Shown here piece by piece: positions 5,355 through 6,985 of a stretch of DNA of 6,985 bases. The position numbers were made by a program, and so were the translations under genes. The stretch is taken from NCBI GenBank assembly GCA_964463145.1, contig CAYXBG010000088.1:1-6985 (forward strand), in the 5' to 3' direction. The notes under the pieces were generated by a model, which made no database searches, was not told the DNA's origin, and saw only the letters and a list, made by a program, of their open reading frames with translations. Origin of the DNA: CAYXBG01 sp964463145. Its GTDB lineage: Bacteria > Acidobacteriota > UBA6911 > RPQK01 > CBDAPI01. Every line of letters starts with the position of its first letter. Position 1 is the first letter of the stretch.

Positions 5355-6380
5355 ATGGATTCCTTTCCTCCAATAGCGAATTCGCTTTGGCAGCAGTTCC
5401 AAGACGAGCTTTCCCGAGTCCTCGAGGTTTCGCAGCTTAAAAATCTGCGAGACAAATATTTGAGCCGGCAAAAAGGACTAGTTTCGGTGCAGTTGCGGCA
5501 GTTGGGAGCTGTCTCTCCTGAGCAGCGGCCTCAAATGGGGCAGGCGTTGAATAAATTGCGTCATGATGTTGAACGTGCGCTTGAAATCCATCTCGAAAAA
5601 ATTCAGGTAAAAGATCAAACTCCTATAACAATGAAGGGAGACGTTACCCTCCCGGAAAAATCCTTTGATTATGGAAGTATGCACCCACTCAGGCTGGTGC
5701 GAAGGGAAATGGAGGACATCTGTGTCCGAATGGGCTTTGAGATCATTGATGGGCCTGAGGTAGAGACAGAATATTATAATTTTGATGCTTTAAATATTCC
5801 GAAAACACATCCTGCACGAGCCACTCAGGACACCTTCTATCTAAAATCCGGAGACTTGCTTAGGACTCATACCTCTCCTATGCAGATCAGGACCATGGAA
5901 AATCGTGAGCCACCTATACGGATCGTTGTTCCTGGTAGAGTCTTTCGAAGGGATTCGGTGGACTCTACACACAGTCCCATGTTTCATCAATTAGAGGCGT
6001 TGGTAGTAGGTAAGGAAATTCGTTTTTCCGACCTGAAGGGAATGTTAGAAGTGTTTCTTCAATCTTTATTCTCACCGTCGACGAAAGTTCGTATGAGGCC
6101 CAGTTACTTTCCTTTTGTAGAGCCAGGTGCAGAGGTAGATATCAGTTGTCCTTTTTGTTCAGGGGACGGATGTCGGATATGTAAAAGAAGTGGTTGGATT
6201 GAAATTCTGGGTGCCGGAATGGTACATCCGAAACTTTTCGAGATGGTCGGATACCAACCAGGTAAATATACAGGGTTTGCTTGGGGGGTTGGTATTGACA
6301 GGATCGCAGTACTGAAATATCAGGTGAATGATATGCGGCTATTTTTTGAGAATGACATGCGTTTTCTGCGGCAATTCTGA
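5355..6380 (+). CDS. pheS: Phenylalanyl-tRNA synthetase alpha subunit
   Basis: PheS is the catalytic subunit of the cytoplasmic alpha2beta2 PheRS, which activates phenylalanine and transfers it to tRNA-Phe. The product has 341 residues, close to the usual 330-350. An N-terminal coiled-coil arm for tRNA contact (about 10-85) precedes the class II core. Core motifs include GFEIIDGPEVETEYYNFDAL (127-146), HPARATQDTFYL (152-163), RTHTSPMQIR (170-179), motif 2 around GRVFRRDSVDSTHSPMFHQ (194-212) and motif 3 in GFAWGVGIDRIAVLKY (307-322). A four-cysteine cluster, CPFCSGDGCRICK (265-277), precedes GWIEILGAGMVHP and may bind zinc; many but not all bacterial PheS proteins have it. A stop at 5349-5351 fixes ATG 5355 as the first possible start. 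No clear Shine-Dalgarno is visible before it. pheT begins 25 nt downstream. Confidence 0.97.
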   Translation: MDSFPPIANSLWQQFQDELSRVLEVSQLKNLRDKYLSRQKGLVSVQLRQLGAVSPEQRPQMGQALNKLRHDVERALEIHLEKIQVKDQTPITMKGDVTLPEKSFDYGSMHPLRLVRREMEDICVRMGFEIIDGPEVETEYYNFDALNIPKTHPARATQDTFYLKSGDLLRTHTSPMQIRTMENREPPIRIVVPGRVFRRDSVDSTHSPMFHQLEALVVGKEIRFSDLKGMLEVFLQSLFSPSTKVRMRPSYFPFVEPGAEVDISCPFCSGDGCRICKRSGWIEILGAGMVHPKLFEMVGYQPGKYTGFAWGVGIDRIAVLKYQVNDMRLFFENDMRFLRQF

Positions 6381-6405
6381 AGAGTGATTTTTAGGGATAG
6401 GCTGA

Positions 6406-6985
6406 ATGAAAATAAGCTATGACTGGCTGAATGATTTCGTAGATTTCAAGAGATCTGGAGTAACTCCTGATACAGTTTCGTCAGTCGCGACGAGTCTAGG
6501 CTTTGCTGTGGAAAGTACCGATGAATTTGGTGGAGATGTCATTTTTGATCTGGATATTACAACGAACCGTCCCGATTGTTTGTGTCATCGAGGTATCGCT
6601 CGCGAAATTGCGGCTCAACTGAATATAGAGCTTCGCGATCTGGATTTCTCTGAGCCATCAACAAAAGATCGATCGATCATGCCAAATGTTGAGATACAGG
6701 CCTTGGAATACTGTCCACGCTACGCAGCGAGAGTTTTGACAGGTATTAAAGTTGGTCAATCACCAGATTGGCTTAGAGGTCGTCTAGAGGGACTGGGGTT
6801 CCGCTCGGTTAACAACGTTGTAGATGTCACTAATTTTGTGATGTTACACCTCGGCCAACCCATCCATGCATTCGACTATGAGACTCTTGAGGAAGGAAGG
6901 ATTGTTGTAAGGAAAGGTCGTCCTGGTGAAACTCTCGTTACCCTCGATGGAGAGAAACACGCTGTTGACTCCGAGATGCTGCTTA
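6406..6985 (+). CDS. pheT: Phenylalanyl-tRNA synthetase beta subunit, short form, 3' end outside the window (partial)
   Basis: PheT is the beta subunit of PheRS and houses the editing site that hydrolyses Tyr-tRNA-Phe. The frame is open from the ATG at 6406 to the window edge, giving 193 residues. It begins MKISYDWLNDFVDF, the usual B1 start, but after FAVEST (33-38) it passes within about ten residues to VIFDLDITTNRPDCLCHRGI (45-64). The EMAP-like tRNA-binding domain of roughly 110 residues, found at about 40-150 in E. coli PheT, is therefore missing. The B3/B4 editing domain starts near YCPRYAARVL (102-111) and continues through SVNNVVDVTNFVMLHLGQPI (134-153) and HAFDYETL. The Shine-Dalgarno is TAGGGATAGG at 6392-6401. 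Short PheT proteins are, to my recollection, usual in some phyla including Acidobacteriota. Confidence 0.95.
   Translation, partial: MKISYDWLNDFVDFKRSGVTPDTVSSVATSLGFAVESTDEFGGDVIFDLDITTNRPDCLCHRGIAREIAAQLNIELRDLDFSEPSTKDRSIMPNVEIQALEYCPRYAARVLTGIKVGQSPDWLRGRLEGLGFRSVNNVVDVTNFVMLHLGQPIHAFDYETLEEGRIVVRKGRPGETLVTLDGEKHAVDSEMLL

Overview
The window is an ordinary-looking piece of bacterial chromosome, densely packed with conserved housekeeping genes and free of mobile elements, CRISPR arrays or rRNA. From left to right it holds: the first codons of an unidentified gene on the minus strand (1-48); ruvX on the minus strand (48-464); a divergent intergenic region with a good sigma-70-type promoter; a membrane-anchored PDZ/S41 'C-terminal processing protease'-like protein (570-1826); an HU-family nucleoid protein (1889-2161); a terminator-like hairpin; tRNA-Val(GAC) (2274-2348); and then the classic translation cluster thrS - infC - rpmI - rplT - pheS - pheT, with pheT running off the right edge.

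The organism is a bacterium with intermediate base composition (judged by eye, not computed). The thrS-infC-rpmI-rplT-pheS-pheT order is widespread. The absence of the tRNA-binding (EMAP-like) domain from PheT, the S41/PDZ protein beside ruvX and HU, and the four-cysteine insertion in PheS remind me of Acidobacteriota or deltaproteobacterial-type lineages. This is recollection of family features, not a search result, so the phylum call is tentative.

Functionally, the right two thirds supply translation: threonyl- and phenylalanyl-tRNA synthetases, initiation factor IF3, ribosomal proteins L35 and L20, and a valine tRNA. infC is best read from an AUU start at 4231 behind a GGAGG Shine-Dalgarno; an ATG or GTG start would remove the conserved N-terminus. 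AUU starts are the hallmark of IF3 autoregulation. The left third holds Holliday-junction/rRNA-processing nuclease RuvX, the S41-like protein and HU.

No new multi-gene system is evident. The points worth a second look are protein-level departures from the textbook. The S41-like protein has lost both the catalytic Ser (Gly292) and the catalytic Lys (His317) and is probably a pseudoprotease. ThrRS has no TGS domain, and the tRNA gene directly upstream leaves no room for one. PheT has no tRNA-binding domain. RuvX has Glu in place of the usual third active-site Asp. A short leader ORF overlapping the HU start codon, and the 16-nt gap between tRNA-Val and thrS, are smaller regulatory curiosities.
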